Shown here: positions 17,299 through 25,146 of the stretch, in pieces | Numbering within the stretch: the stretch's first letter is position 1 | Layout: every line of letters begins with the position of its first letter | Assembly: GCF_000412995.1 (NCBI RefSeq) | Contig: NZ_KE332512.1 | Coordinates: 1,760,959 to 1,824,958, forward strand | Reading direction: 5' to 3' | DNA length: 64,000 bases | From: Treponema vincentii F0403 | Lineage (GTDB): Bacteria; Spirochaetota; Spirochaetia; Treponematales; Treponemataceae | Made by a program: the position numbers and the translations under genes | The notes under the pieces: generated by a model | The model's database searches: none | Told to the model about the DNA's origin: nothing | What the model saw: only the letters and a program-made list of their open reading frames with translations

Positions 17299-18814
17299 TC
17301 CAATATTTTGATTCGATTGCGGATATTATCGTGCGCAAATCTTTTTCCAGCGGACGGTCGTCAACCAAAAAGTCAAATTTTTCAGCAATTTGTGCCAGCA
17401 GGTCTTCTATATTTTCCGTTTTGCTTCGGTCTAATCCGTTCTTTTTCCGAATTTGAATTGCTTGATAACAGGCGATCATCAGTGCGCTTAACACTTGTGT
17501 TGTTAATACGATAACACGAGTACAATCACGAGCTGCTATCGTCCCCATGCTCACCTTATCCTGATTATGACATTCCGTCGAACGTGAAAACACGCTGGCA
17601 GGCATCGTGTTTTTCAGCGCTTCTGCAGTCCATGCGGAAGCGCCGATTTGCACCGCTTTTAACCCATGGTTATATGAATAAGAAGAATCGGAGCCGGAAA
17701 GATTCGGCGGCAAACCTTTGTTCATTTTTTCATCGACTAACAGAGCAAGCTGCCTATCCGCTAAATCGGCGAAATTCGCGACAATGTTTTTTAAGCTGTC
17801 CATCGCAAAGGCAATATGCCCGCCGTAAAAATGACCGCCGTGAAATACCGACTGATATTCGGGCGATACCAGCGGGTTATCGTTTGCGCTGTTCAGCTCC
17901 GTTTCTATGAATGAACGGAGAGTCGGTTCAAAGTCATAAAAAACACCGATAATGTGCGGCGCGCAGCGTATGCTGTAGTTATCTTGTATTTTTTCAGGAA
18001 TAACGGAAGCTTGTATCTTCGATGAAAAATTTTTCCGCACTAAATCCGCCGCATGGCTTTGTCCGGGATGCGGCTTCATCGCAAATAAACGCGGATCAAA
18101 ATGATACTCATTGCCTTTCATCGCAATGGACGCCATCGCAGTAAGCCGGCATGATAAGTCCGCAAGATATTTTGCACGGCAAAACGCCAAACACGCAACA
18201 CCGGTCATCGCAGCGGTTCCGTTCATAATGGCAAGGGCTTCTTTGGGGCGCAGTGTAATTTCTTTTAAGCCGCATGTGTGCAGCGCATCCGCAGCAGGCA
18301 TAACCGTACCGTTTAACACAACATCCCGTTCTCCGATTAATGCTGCAACGATATACGACAGCGGCGTTAAGTCCCCGCTCGCCCCGACACTTCCTTCCTG
18401 CGGAATACGCGGCAGAATATCGTGCTTTAAAAGATTGAAGAGCGCTTCTACCAGATTAAAGCTGACCCCCGAACAAGCTTGCACGAGCGACACTAACCGC
18501 ACCGCCATAATTGCACGGGTCGTTTCAGCATCAAAGTATTCACCCAAGCCGCAGCCATGGAAACGGGAAAGATTTACCGGCAGTACGTAATAACTGTCAG
18601 CGGGAACCGCCTTAGTGCAAGAATCGCCGTAGCCGGTTGTTACTCCGTAAACGGCGCCGTGTTCGGCAATCATCTTATCCAAAAAATCAGCACCCGCATT
18701 TATCTTTTGTATAAATTCGGGTGTTCTGTTTAACTCGATTTCACATTCCTTTTTCGCTATCAATTCTATATCTTCGATAGATATTCTCTGATTCCCGAAC
18801 ACAATCTTTTTCAT
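17291..18814 (-). CDS. MIO-type aromatic amino acid ammonia-lyase (HAL/PAL/TAL family)
   Basis: A 507-residue lyase that releases ammonia from an aromatic amino acid to give an aryl acrylate. It has the Ala145-Ser146-Gly147 triad in GSVGASGDLTPLS that cyclises to the MIO cofactor, the catalytic Tyr56 in YGVTTGYGD, and NPLVSPEYQSVFHGGHFYGG. At the two selectivity positions, Ser-His in histidine, His-Leu in tyrosine and Phe-Leu in phenylalanine lyases, it has Phe85-His86. It therefore fits none exactly. Within this locus it most plausibly supplies cinnamate or coumarate as the aryl starter. True histidine catabolism is less likely, since no hutU or hutI is near. It is the first gene after an internal break of the operon. 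Confidence 0.87.
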   Translation of the reverse strand: MKKIVFGNQRISIEDIELIAKKECEIELNRTPEFIQKINAGADFLDKMIAEHGAVYGVTTGYGDSCTKAVPADSYYVLPVNLSRFHGCGLGEYFDAETTRAIMAVRLVSLVQACSGVSFNLVEALFNLLKHDILPRIPQEGSVGASGDLTPLSYIVAALIGERDVVLNGTVMPAADALHTCGLKEITLRPKEALAIMNGTAAMTGVACLAFCRAKYLADLSCRLTAMASIAMKGNEYHFDPRLFAMKPHPGQSHAADLVRKNFSSKIQASVIPEKIQDNYSIRCAPHIIGVFYDFEPTLRSFIETELNSANDNPLVSPEYQSVFHGGHFYGGHIAFAMDSLKNIVANFADLADRQLALLVDEKMNKGLPPNLSGSDSSYSYNHGLKAVQIGASAWTAEALKNTMPASVFSRSTECHNQDKVSMGTIAARDCTRVIVLTTQVLSALMIACYQAIQIRKKNGLDRSKTENIEDLLAQIAEKFDFLVDDRPLEKDLRTIISAIESKYWNV

Positions 18815-18859
18815 TTTATGCCTCCGCTTATATCCTAATTCTGCTATCCTGCTTATTCT

Positions 18860-19126
18860 TCAAGTATTAAGCGATTCCTTTAAATCATGAATTGATGAAA
18901 AAGGGCCGTGTAATTCTTTTCCGGTTTCTGCAAGTTCTATTGTTCGCATCGTTAAAGTATTTGGCAAATCACTTTTTATTTCAAAGGGAATCCTGTGCTC
19001 CCTAACAACCGCCTTTGCAAATAATGTAAATGCCGTTGAAACAGACATGCCGAAATCTTCACAAATAAGAGAAAAATCTTTTTTTAATTGAGTATCCATT
19101 CTCACACTAAAAGCAGACTGATTCAT
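18860..19126 (-). CDS. Orphan RelB/DinJ-family antitoxin
   Basis: An 88-residue ribbon-helix-helix protein: FSVRMDTQLKKDFSLICEDFGMSVSTAFTLFAKAVV is the RelB/DinJ N-terminal domain. It has a good start with AGAGGTG seven bases upstream. No toxin gene adjoins it: the next gene, 45 bp downstream, is the ammonia-lyase. It could be a solitary antitoxin left after toxin loss, or a DNA-binding regulator of the genes that follow. Confidence 0.8.
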   Translation of the reverse strand: MNQSAFSVRMDTQLKKDFSLICEDFGMSVSTAFTLFAKAVVREHRIPFEIKSDLPNTLTMRTIELAETGKELHGPFSSIHDLKESLNT

Positions 19127-19139
19127 AACCGCACCTCTT

Positions 19140-19180
19140 TGATATAAATATACACCTTATTGATAGCGATTTACAAGGCA
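19140..19180 (-). promoter_or_regulatory. Possible promoter of the orphan relB and ammonia-lyase segment
   Basis: Read on the minus strand, TTGTAA is followed 18 bases later by TATATT, about 25 bases before the relB start. It is a weak sigma-70-like match by eye. It would let the relB-lyase half of the locus be transcribed separately from the half that ends at the structured element. Confidence 0.4.
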
Positions 19181-19278
19181 TTTATATTGTTTCTATTCTA
19201 CGATTTTAATCTACTGTTTCAGCCCATATATCCAGGGCAACCGCATTATAAAAATTTTTAGCGGTTACCTTCCTTCTA

Positions 19279-19304
19279 TGCGAAATTTTATTTAAAATTT
19301 CGCA
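19279..19304. repeat. Perfect 12-bp inverted repeat
   Basis: tgcgaaatttta is followed by two bases and its exact reverse complement. The AT-rich hairpin lies between the structured element and the orphan relB gene. It could act as a transcription boundary, but there is no clean U-tract on the minus strand, which is the coding direction here. Confidence 0.6.
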
Positions 19305-19320
19305 CATTTTTCCGAGAAAA

Positions 19321-19552
19321 GGGTAAACGCATCAGGCAGAGTAGAGAAGAATCGCGAAAAAATTGAGACTGTGAGACCATTTGAACCGCAGACAGAACTG
19401 CCAAGGATGGCAGGGTGATAAACAGAAACCAGTTTTTGAAAAAAACTGGCAGCCAAGGAATTGACATGGATGTCGATTCCTTGGCGTACTCTGGTCGAAT
19501 AGTATCAATTTTTTTGCGGGGATGTTAAAAAAACAGCCTGATGCGTTTACCC
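19321..19552. repeat. 232-bp structured element with 17-bp terminal inverted repeats and three internal hairpins
   Basis: The ends are perfect inverted repeats, gggtaaacgcatcaggc at 19321-19337 and its complement at 19536-19552. Just inside, cgcgaaaaaattga pairs with tcaatttttttgcg. The core holds three hairpins: ctgcca/tggcag, a perfect 9-bp stem ccagttttt/aaaaactgg, and gccaaggaat/attccttggc with an inner gaca/tgtc stem. The right end overlaps the stop codon of the acyltransferase gene. It has no coding capacity. It resembles a MITE-like mobile element or a structured RNA; no known family was recognised. Confidence 0.75.
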
Positions 19553-20488
19553 TGCCCAGATATCAAAAAAGTTATACCACTGCAGTGGATATTCTAACAC
19601 CTTTCTTTCCAAAAGCTCAATATATTCGTGCATCAGTGCTCGTATCGTTTCGTCTTTTTTCTTTTTCGCCATTATTGCCGAAGATTTATACAGAAAAAAA
19701 TCATACTTGGGGACGAAGGCATCGTTTTCCCGTAACGCAAAAAAATAATACAGCGGCGCTTTTAAAATAACCGGCAATAAAAAAGCTCCATAGGGCAACG
19801 CGATGGTATCCCCTAAAAAAGATACGGGAACGATTCTTTGGCTGTGTTCCGAAGGTGTCCTATCCCCTGCGACTACGACGATTTCTCCGTCGTCAAGTTT
19901 TTGCTGCAATAGGACTGCGGTCTCAATACCGATGGTACGGGAATTGATAAGATTAATGTCAAACTGTTGTTGAATTGAACGCATAAATGCATTGAATTTC
20001 GGCGACATAGTAGTGTCGATGATGATATTCACTTTGGTATTATGAATACCGTCCTTATTTTCTTGTATTGCCAGCGCCCGCAGCAAATCGATATTGCCTA
20101 AATGAGAACATAAAAAGAAGCAGCCTTTTTTTTGTTTGAGGTTGGTAATAATCTCTTGATACACTGCACGGTTTTTTATGATGAGATCGGAAACTTTTAT
20201 ATCCTGCTTCCACGCAGCTATGCGTTCCACAAGCGAAAGACTGAATGAATAGAAATGACGGTACACCGTTTTAGGGGACGGTTTAACGGCAGGATTATAA
20301 CGCGCGATATGTTTAAAGAATGCTGCGGAAACCGAGCGTTGCGCGGGAGAAAAGCAATAATAAAAAAACGTTATCGGCCGGAGAATAAGAAAAATATATT
20401 TAAGGTGCAAAGTATTATAGATTAAAAAAAATAAATTCAGCGCAAATCCGTTGCCGGCAGTTTCTTGTATCTTAGACCAATGCTTCAT
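19547..20488 (-). CDS. LpxL/LABLAT-like acyltransferase (C-terminal part of ApeJ-type function)
   Basis: A 313-residue inner-membrane acyltransferase related to lipid A late acyltransferases. It opens with MKHWSKIQETAG, a typical family start, and carries the H-x4-D motif in CSHLGNIDLL and VVVAGDRTPSEH. It probably acylates the glycosylated polyene anchor. The start at 20488 overlaps the glycosyltransferase stop (ATGA); the longer frame would overlap that gene by 187 bp. Its stop codon lies within the right arm of the structured element. In many aryl polyene loci glycosyltransferase and acyltransferase are one protein; here they are two coupled genes. Confidence 0.85.
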   Translation of the reverse strand: MKHWSKIQETAGNGFALNLFFLIYNTLHLKYIFLILRPITFFYYCFSPAQRSVSAAFFKHIARYNPAVKPSPKTVYRHFYSFSLSLVERIAAWKQDIKVSDLIIKNRAVYQEIITNLKQKKGCFFLCSHLGNIDLLRALAIQENKDGIHNTKVNIIIDTTMSPKFNAFMRSIQQQFDINLINSRTIGIETAVLLQQKLDDGEIVVVAGDRTPSEHSQRIVPVSFLGDTIALPYGAFLLPVILKAPLYYFFALRENDAFVPKYDFFLYKSSAIMAKKKKDETIRALMHEYIELLERKVLEYPLQWYNFFDIWAG

Positions 20489-21258
20489 GAGTGCAATAGT
20501 CTCCTGAGCGCATAAAAAAGAATCAACGGAAACCGGAAAAACATTTCGCAGCATAAAAATGCGTGCTTTGCACTTAAAATAACCGTATCGCGGAAGGCCT
20601 TGTAATGAGAGCTGCCGTTTGTAGGATAGGTTACGTTCACCGGCATATAGATAATCGATACACCGTTCCAATAAAGGCGAGTTAGAAGTTCCATATCGAT
20701 CGGCATTCTTTTACTAATGAATGGATTCCGGTATATCTTCCATGTTTCCGCTACGGGATAAATTCTAAAGCCGCATAACGAATCGCGGACATCCGGTGTA
20801 AGCGTTGTAACGGAAACAAAAAAATTGGAAATTTTTCGTGCGTCTTTGCGTATTGTAGGCACAGTGTCGTCGTAGATAGGGTAACCGATAATGCTGTGCT
20901 TAATGCTTTTTTGCGCTTTGCTGCGATTCAAAAATTCCGGCACTGCCGCAAGGCTATGCTGATTGTCCGCATCGACCTGAAACGCAAAATCGATGGTATG
21001 CCGTTTGCAATATTCGATGCCTTGTTTTATCGCGAAGCCTTTTCCACTATTCTGTGTGTTGCTAATTAACACAATAGCGGGATGAGCATCTACTATTCTC
21101 TTTAAGATGATTTTATTTTTTTCATTACTGCCGTCATCAACAATAATGAGCGGTATACCGAATTGCAAAAACTGCGGTATGGTGTTTTCTAAAAGAGCGG
21201 CATGATTGTACACCGGTATTAAAAAGCAATATGTCCATGTATCGGAAGCGCTTTTCAT
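20485..21258 (-). CDS. Family 2 glycosyltransferase (N-terminal part of ApeJ-type function)
   Basis: A 257-residue GT-A fold glycosyltransferase: FLIPVYNHAALLENTIP, LIIVDDGSNEKN, NSGKGFAIKQG and the DxD motif in FQVDADNQHS. It resembles dolichyl-phosphate mannose synthase-type enzymes and the glycosyltransferase part of aryl polyene clusters, so it likely puts a sugar on the polyene lipid. The ATG at 21258 overlaps the ligase stop (TGATG). Confidence 0.88.
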   Translation of the reverse strand: MKSASDTWTYCFLIPVYNHAALLENTIPQFLQFGIPLIIVDDGSNEKNKIILKRIVDAHPAIVLISNTQNSGKGFAIKQGIEYCKRHTIDFAFQVDADNQHSLAAVPEFLNRSKAQKSIKHSIIGYPIYDDTVPTIRKDARKISNFFVSVTTLTPDVRDSLCGFRIYPVAETWKIYRNPFISKRMPIDMELLTRLYWNGVSIIYMPVNVTYPTNGSSHYKAFRDTVILSAKHAFLCCEMFFRFPLILFYALRRLLHS

Positions 21259-22994
21259 CAAACACCTTCACTTTCTAAATGCAAAATACCGGAAGAGTAG
21301 TTTTTATCCGCATCGGAAAAAGAAAAGGACAGCCGCTTTTCGTTTGGAAAAAAATCCAAAGAAAGCACAAGCGGAATATCGGGATATATCATATTGGTGT
21401 ACTTTAATTTTTTTGCCGTCTTAATATACAGCGCATGAGAAAATAATTTTTTTGAAATATCGAATGCCGTTTTTACTTGCGCTACAGCCGGTACGATATG
21501 AAAACCGTCAAAATGTCCGCAGAAAAAGAACGATGTTTCAGGGAAACAGATATCGATTTTTACGGAATAATGATTATCGATAAAATTGATAGGCTGCGCA
21601 GTATATTCATAAGGCGCCGTTCTGTTTAATAAACTTTCCAGCTGTGCATGATTAATTTTTCCCATCGCATTTTTCGGGATAGCGTCCAGCAAGTATATTT
21701 TTTTCGGCGCAAGGGTCTTATCAAAATACTTGTATAAATAATCCTGTATTTGCTTTTTTGCGGCCTGTTCGTTTTTCTTGTACAACACATACAGCGGAGA
21801 ATCTTTTTTTAATACGATGAAAGAAACGGTTTGCTCGCGGCGGTTTGTTTTATGATAGATCGTATGGCAGTCGGCGCAATCAGGCAGCGCTAAGAGTTTT
21901 GCATCGATGTCTTTTAAGTCGATACGGCGCCCTTCGATCTTTACCGTCGAGTCAACTCTTCCGAGCAAGGTAAATAAACCGTCGTCGGTACACGCAATTA
22001 AATCTCCTCCGGCTACCGTTCCGTCAAAATACGGGGAACGAGCGGTAAAGGTATTGTCCGGGGCTGCCGACAAATTGACACACGGGAACGGGCGCCACAG
22101 CGGATTGCTTCTTTGCTTGCGCCACGCAATACCGCCGGTTTCCGTGCTGCCGTATATTTCGATTGCTTCCGTCCCGAAAATGTCGGCGCAGTTTGTACTG
22201 CCCGCAGCATCAAGCGCTCCGGCAGAAGAGAAAACAGTCCATTGTACAGAATCCGGTAAGGGTATTTTTACAATCCGCTTTAAGAACGCAGGGCTGCTTA
22301 TCAGCGTGATTTTCTTCCACGAAGAAAAACCTGCACATGTTTCCAGATAGTTAATGCGGCTTGAGAAAATCGGACATTGTATTGCAAAAGGAAGCAGAAC
22401 ATAAAACAAGAAGCCGTACACATGATAATGAAATACGGAAGTTAAAAATAAACTGTCGGTTATCTCTTCGGAAAAGCACGAGAACAGTTCTTCAACTTCC
22501 CGTTCAAGGTGAGAAAATCTTTTCTCGATAATTTTCGGCTTACCGGTACTGCCTGAAGTGTAAAAATGAATATCTGCAGAAAGGCTGATTGTTAAACCTT
22601 GTAAGATTGAACAATCACTTGAATCCGTTCGTGCCGCATCCGAGTTACCGCATAACAGCTGCGAAATATTCAGTTGACTTTCAGCAGTGTCGGATACAAA
22701 AAGCGTATCATCGGTAAAGATGTCTTTGATGTACGCGTATTTGCCTGTGTTGAGTAAACAAACTTTCTTCTGTGCCAAAAGAGCGGTAAAGAAGATTACC
22801 ATAAACTCGTAGATGTTTTCCGAAAAGACTAAAAAAGATGATTCTTTCCGTGCAAAAAAATGCGGATATACGGCTGCAATATCGTGCACAAAATCGCCGA
22901 CCGTTTTATTATTTATATCCGAATTATCTATAAGAAAGGGCTTTTCCGAATCCCGCAAACTATAAAAATCGGTTTTACTTAGTAATTGCAACAT
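21258..22994 (-). CDS. Aryl-acid AMP-ligase fused to a FabA/FabZ-like dehydratase (ApeH-ApeI type)
   Basis: A 578-residue bifunctional protein. The N-terminal 450 residues are an ANL adenylating enzyme: P-loop YTSGSTGKPK at 145-154, EIYGSTETGG, GRVDSTVKIEGRRID and the catalytic Lys in KNAMGKINHAQL. It should activate the aryl acid and load it on an ACP. The C-terminal 110 residues are a hotdog domain with FFCGHFDGFHIVPAVAQVK, a version of the FxGHFPxxPxxPGV dehydratase motif (His494), matching the ApeI-type subunit. Separate ligase and dehydratase genes are described in enterobacterial clusters. The start is preceded by AAGGATG. Confidence 0.88.
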   Translation of the reverse strand: MLQLLSKTDFYSLRDSEKPFLIDNSDINNKTVGDFVHDIAAVYPHFFARKESSFLVFSENIYEFMVIFFTALLAQKKVCLLNTGKYAYIKDIFTDDTLFVSDTAESQLNISQLLCGNSDAARTDSSDCSILQGLTISLSADIHFYTSGSTGKPKIIEKRFSHLEREVEELFSCFSEEITDSLFLTSVFHYHVYGFLFYVLLPFAIQCPIFSSRINYLETCAGFSSWKKITLISSPAFLKRIVKIPLPDSVQWTVFSSAGALDAAGSTNCADIFGTEAIEIYGSTETGGIAWRKQRSNPLWRPFPCVNLSAAPDNTFTARSPYFDGTVAGGDLIACTDDGLFTLLGRVDSTVKIEGRRIDLKDIDAKLLALPDCADCHTIYHKTNRREQTVSFIVLKKDSPLYVLYKKNEQAAKKQIQDYLYKYFDKTLAPKKIYLLDAIPKNAMGKINHAQLESLLNRTAPYEYTAQPINFIDNHYSVKIDICFPETSFFFCGHFDGFHIVPAVAQVKTAFDISKKLFSHALYIKTAKKLKYTNMIYPDIPLVLSLDFFPNEKRLSFSFSDADKNYSSGILHLESEGV

Positions 22995-23041
22995 CGAGCA
23001 TCCTTAACTAAAAATCTCGGCTCTGTTTTTGCCCGTGTTTT

Positions 23042-23281
23042 TTATAATGCGCTGCAAATAACATCAAGAATTTCAGAAAGCGTTCTTTTATCCTTAAAAT
23101 CAGCGGCCGATACATTCAGCTTCAGCATATTATTCAACGTAACGATCAAATCGATAATATCGATACTGTCTAAATCAAGATCGGTAACGATATTTGCATC
23201 CATCGTGATTTTCGATTCTTCGATTTCAAATTTTTCCATCAAAATTTTTTTTACTTCTTCAAATAAATCCTCTTTCTTCAT
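23042..23281 (-). CDS. Acyl carrier protein (ApeF-type)
   Basis: A 79-residue acidic carrier protein. DLDLDSIDIIDLIV contains Ser39, the phosphopantetheine site. It lies 47 bp upstream of the ligase gene and downstream of a second ACP gene. Aryl polyene systems use two ACPs, one for the growing chain and one with a more specialised role; which is which cannot be told here. Confidence 0.93.
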   Translation of the reverse strand: MKKEDLFEEVKKILMEKFEIEESKITMDANIVTDLDLDSIDIIDLIVTLNNMLKLNVSAADFKDKRTLSEILDVICSAL

Positions 23282-23357
23282 TTTATACCCCTATCATTCA
23301 TCATATAGCGTGTCCGTAAAAACCGGGACAAAGTTTTAAGATACCGTGTATAATCCG

Positions 23358-23630
23358 TTATTCGGCATTCTTAGCGACAAAATCACTCAAGGTTGCAACG
23401 GAATAAAAATACTTTTTATTGTCTTCTTCGTTTTGAGAAAAGCTGATACCGAATTTCTTTTTCAGCGCAACGCCCAGTTCCAGAGCATCGATTGAGTCCA
23501 AGCTCAAGCCTTCCCCTTCAACAAAAAGAGGCGCTTCCGCATCGATGTCTTCCGGTTTGATATCCTCTAAGTCCAACGACTGAATAATGATATTCTTAAT
23601 TTCGTTTTGAATATCTTCCTTAGTATTCAC
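23358..23630 (-). CDS. Acyl carrier protein (ApeE-type)
   Basis: A carrier protein of about 90 residues with GLSLDSIDALELG; the serine near residue 46 is the phosphopantetheine site. The start is uncertain: ATG at 23636 sits directly on the GGAGG, while GTG at 23630 has the normal six-base spacing and was chosen. Either start overlaps the 3' end of the acyltransferase gene. It precedes the second ACP gene by 76 bp. Confidence 0.9.
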   Translation of the reverse strand: MNTKEDIQNEIKNIIIQSLDLEDIKPEDIDAEAPLFVEGEGLSLDSIDALELGVALKKKFGISFSQNEEDNKKYFYSVATLSDFVAKNAE

Positions 23631-24396
23631 AACCATCCTCCGCAAAAATTTTATTTTTTATAGCTTCCGTCAATGTCCGTGCAGCCTGAGAAAAAGGTTC
23701 ATGATTGAACGAATCTATCGCAAGCATTGCATGAGGTTCCACGGTCAATTGAGCGTAACCGTTACAATGCACTTTAAATAAAGATTCATGCTTTCCTAAT
23801 CCTACAAGATTTTCAGTTTTAATATGAATCGGTAATATATCGGCGCCTGCACGCAAGGCGATTTGGGCGGCTCCTCTTTTTAGGGCTTTGCCGGCAGTCT
23901 CAGGTCTGGTACGGGTTCCTTCCGGAAAGATTATCATATTATTGCCGTCATGTAAAGATTTTCGGCAGCGCTCCAACAGCTCTTCGGGGTTTGCAGAGGA
24001 GCTGACAAAAAGTTGCCCGACAATCTTCCGAATCCAAAAATTATTAAAAAGACGGCCTGCAACGACACAGTCGGGATGCGGTAGGGCAGAAATAAGAACG
24101 ACAACATCGATTAATGTAGGATGATTTGCAACGATAACGGTAGAGCGCAAGTTTTTATATTCTTGTAAAGCTGATGTGTCGATTTTATAATGAGCGAGCC
24201 AAAACATCAGGCGAATAAAAAAAGAAAAATGGTTTTGAACGACGGCAATTTTAGCATTGTACTGTGCTTTTTTATCCCATATAAACAGATGAATAAACGG
24301 AAATAGGATAAATGAAGCGAAAACCGAGCTGAGTCCGAAATACGCAAAGCAAGCGAGTTTTCCTACGATATTTCTGAAAATCCGCAATTTATTCAT
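23620..24396 (-). CDS. PlsC-like lysophospholipid acyltransferase family protein
   Basis: A 258-residue acyltransferase with N-terminal hydrophobic segments, the catalytic H-x4-D motif in VANHPTLIDVVVL, and the acceptor motif FPEGTRTRPE. It is of the type found next to the ACP genes in aryl polyene clusters and may transfer the polyenoyl or a fatty acyl group to the lipid anchor. A housekeeping 1-acylglycerol-3-phosphate acyltransferase is the alternative. It overlaps both neighbouring genes. Confidence 0.87.
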   Translation of the reverse strand: MNKLRIFRNIVGKLACFAYFGLSSVFASFILFPFIHLFIWDKKAQYNAKIAVVQNHFSFFIRLMFWLAHYKIDTSALQEYKNLRSTVIVANHPTLIDVVVLISALPHPDCVVAGRLFNNFWIRKIVGQLFVSSSANPEELLERCRKSLHDGNNMIIFPEGTRTRPETAGKALKRGAAQIALRAGADILPIHIKTENLVGLGKHESLFKVHCNGYAQLTVEPHAMLAIDSFNHEPFSQAARTLTEAIKNKIFAEDGCEY

Positions 24397-25141
24397 TTTT
24401 ACATATCTCTAATCTGTTTACCTGAAAGGAAGTTTTTGTTTCCGTCTGATTTTGAATAAAGCGGATGAAGCGCTTGCACTGATCATAATTTTCGGGAATT
24501 TCGTTATTTTCCGTAGATACGTTACAATCGGGTGCGTTATTTCCAGAAGCTGCATTATGTGTACAACCTTCTTGCGGTTGTGCGGAAGAAAAGCGTACAG
24601 TGTAGCCGTTTCCATGCAGCGAAAGCAAAAAGGCAGCGATAAACGGGATATTCTTTTCAACCGAAATCTTTTGATACGCTTCCGGCAAGCGTTCTTCGCC
24701 TACTAACAGCAGGAGCTTTTCTTCTTGCGGATGGTTTTCCAAAAACGAAAGCGCATGAATCAGTCCTGCTTCCAGCTGATACGACATGGTACTGAACGCT
24801 TGCGCAGACGCATGATTTTTCAGTGAAATTCCCAACAGCGCTATCGCCGTATTAAAAACCGAAAAGCTGAATGCCGTAGGCGACACTTCTTTGGTTTCAA
24901 TTATTTTTTTTGAAATGGCATATTGACGCTGAATCTCTCCGTATTTCGATACGGAAATAACCGGCAGGTTTTCGCCTTCTGTTATAGAGTGATGGGCAGC
25001 GGAAAAACACATTTTAGTGAATTGACTGCATCTCCGCCTCAACATCATCGGTACAAAAGAAACATCAACGTCCTGCGAATCTTCCGCCGGTTCCCAGAAA
25101 AAACTATTCAGTATTGTGCAATTCCAGCTCTTCATAGTCAT
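24389..25141 (-). CDS. Ketosynthase-like chain-length factor (ApeC-type)
   Basis: A 250-residue protein of the Ketoacyl-synt_2 type. It has MLRRRCSQFTKMCFSAAHH and EVSPTAFSFSVFNTAIALLGI, the patterns of the short, Cys-less N-terminal thiolase-fold partners. There is no catalytic Cys/His/His triad and the length is about 60% of a true KS, as expected for a chain-length factor that pairs with an active KS. It starts a few bases after the methyltransferase stop. Confidence 0.82.
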   Translation of the reverse strand: MTMKSWNCTILNSFFWEPAEDSQDVDVSFVPMMLRRRCSQFTKMCFSAAHHSITEGENLPVISVSKYGEIQRQYAISKKIIETKEVSPTAFSFSVFNTAIALLGISLKNHASAQAFSTMSYQLEAGLIHALSFLENHPQEEKLLLLVGEERLPEAYQKISVEKNIPFIAAFLLSLHGNGYTVRFSSAQPQEGCTHNAASGNNAPDCNVSTENNEIPENYDQCKRFIRFIQNQTETKTSFQVNRLEICKNE

Positions 25142-25146
25142 TCCCG

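Noticed and set aside
19321-19552. Integron attC site or group II intron end
   Set aside because: No GTTRRRY/RYYYAAC core pair is present, and neither an integrase nor intron domain V-like sequence with a maturase is nearby.
19547-20671. Longer acyltransferase reading frame starting at 20671
   Set aside because: It would overlap the glycosyltransferase gene by 187 bp; the ATGA-coupled start at 20488 gives the family-typical N-terminus.
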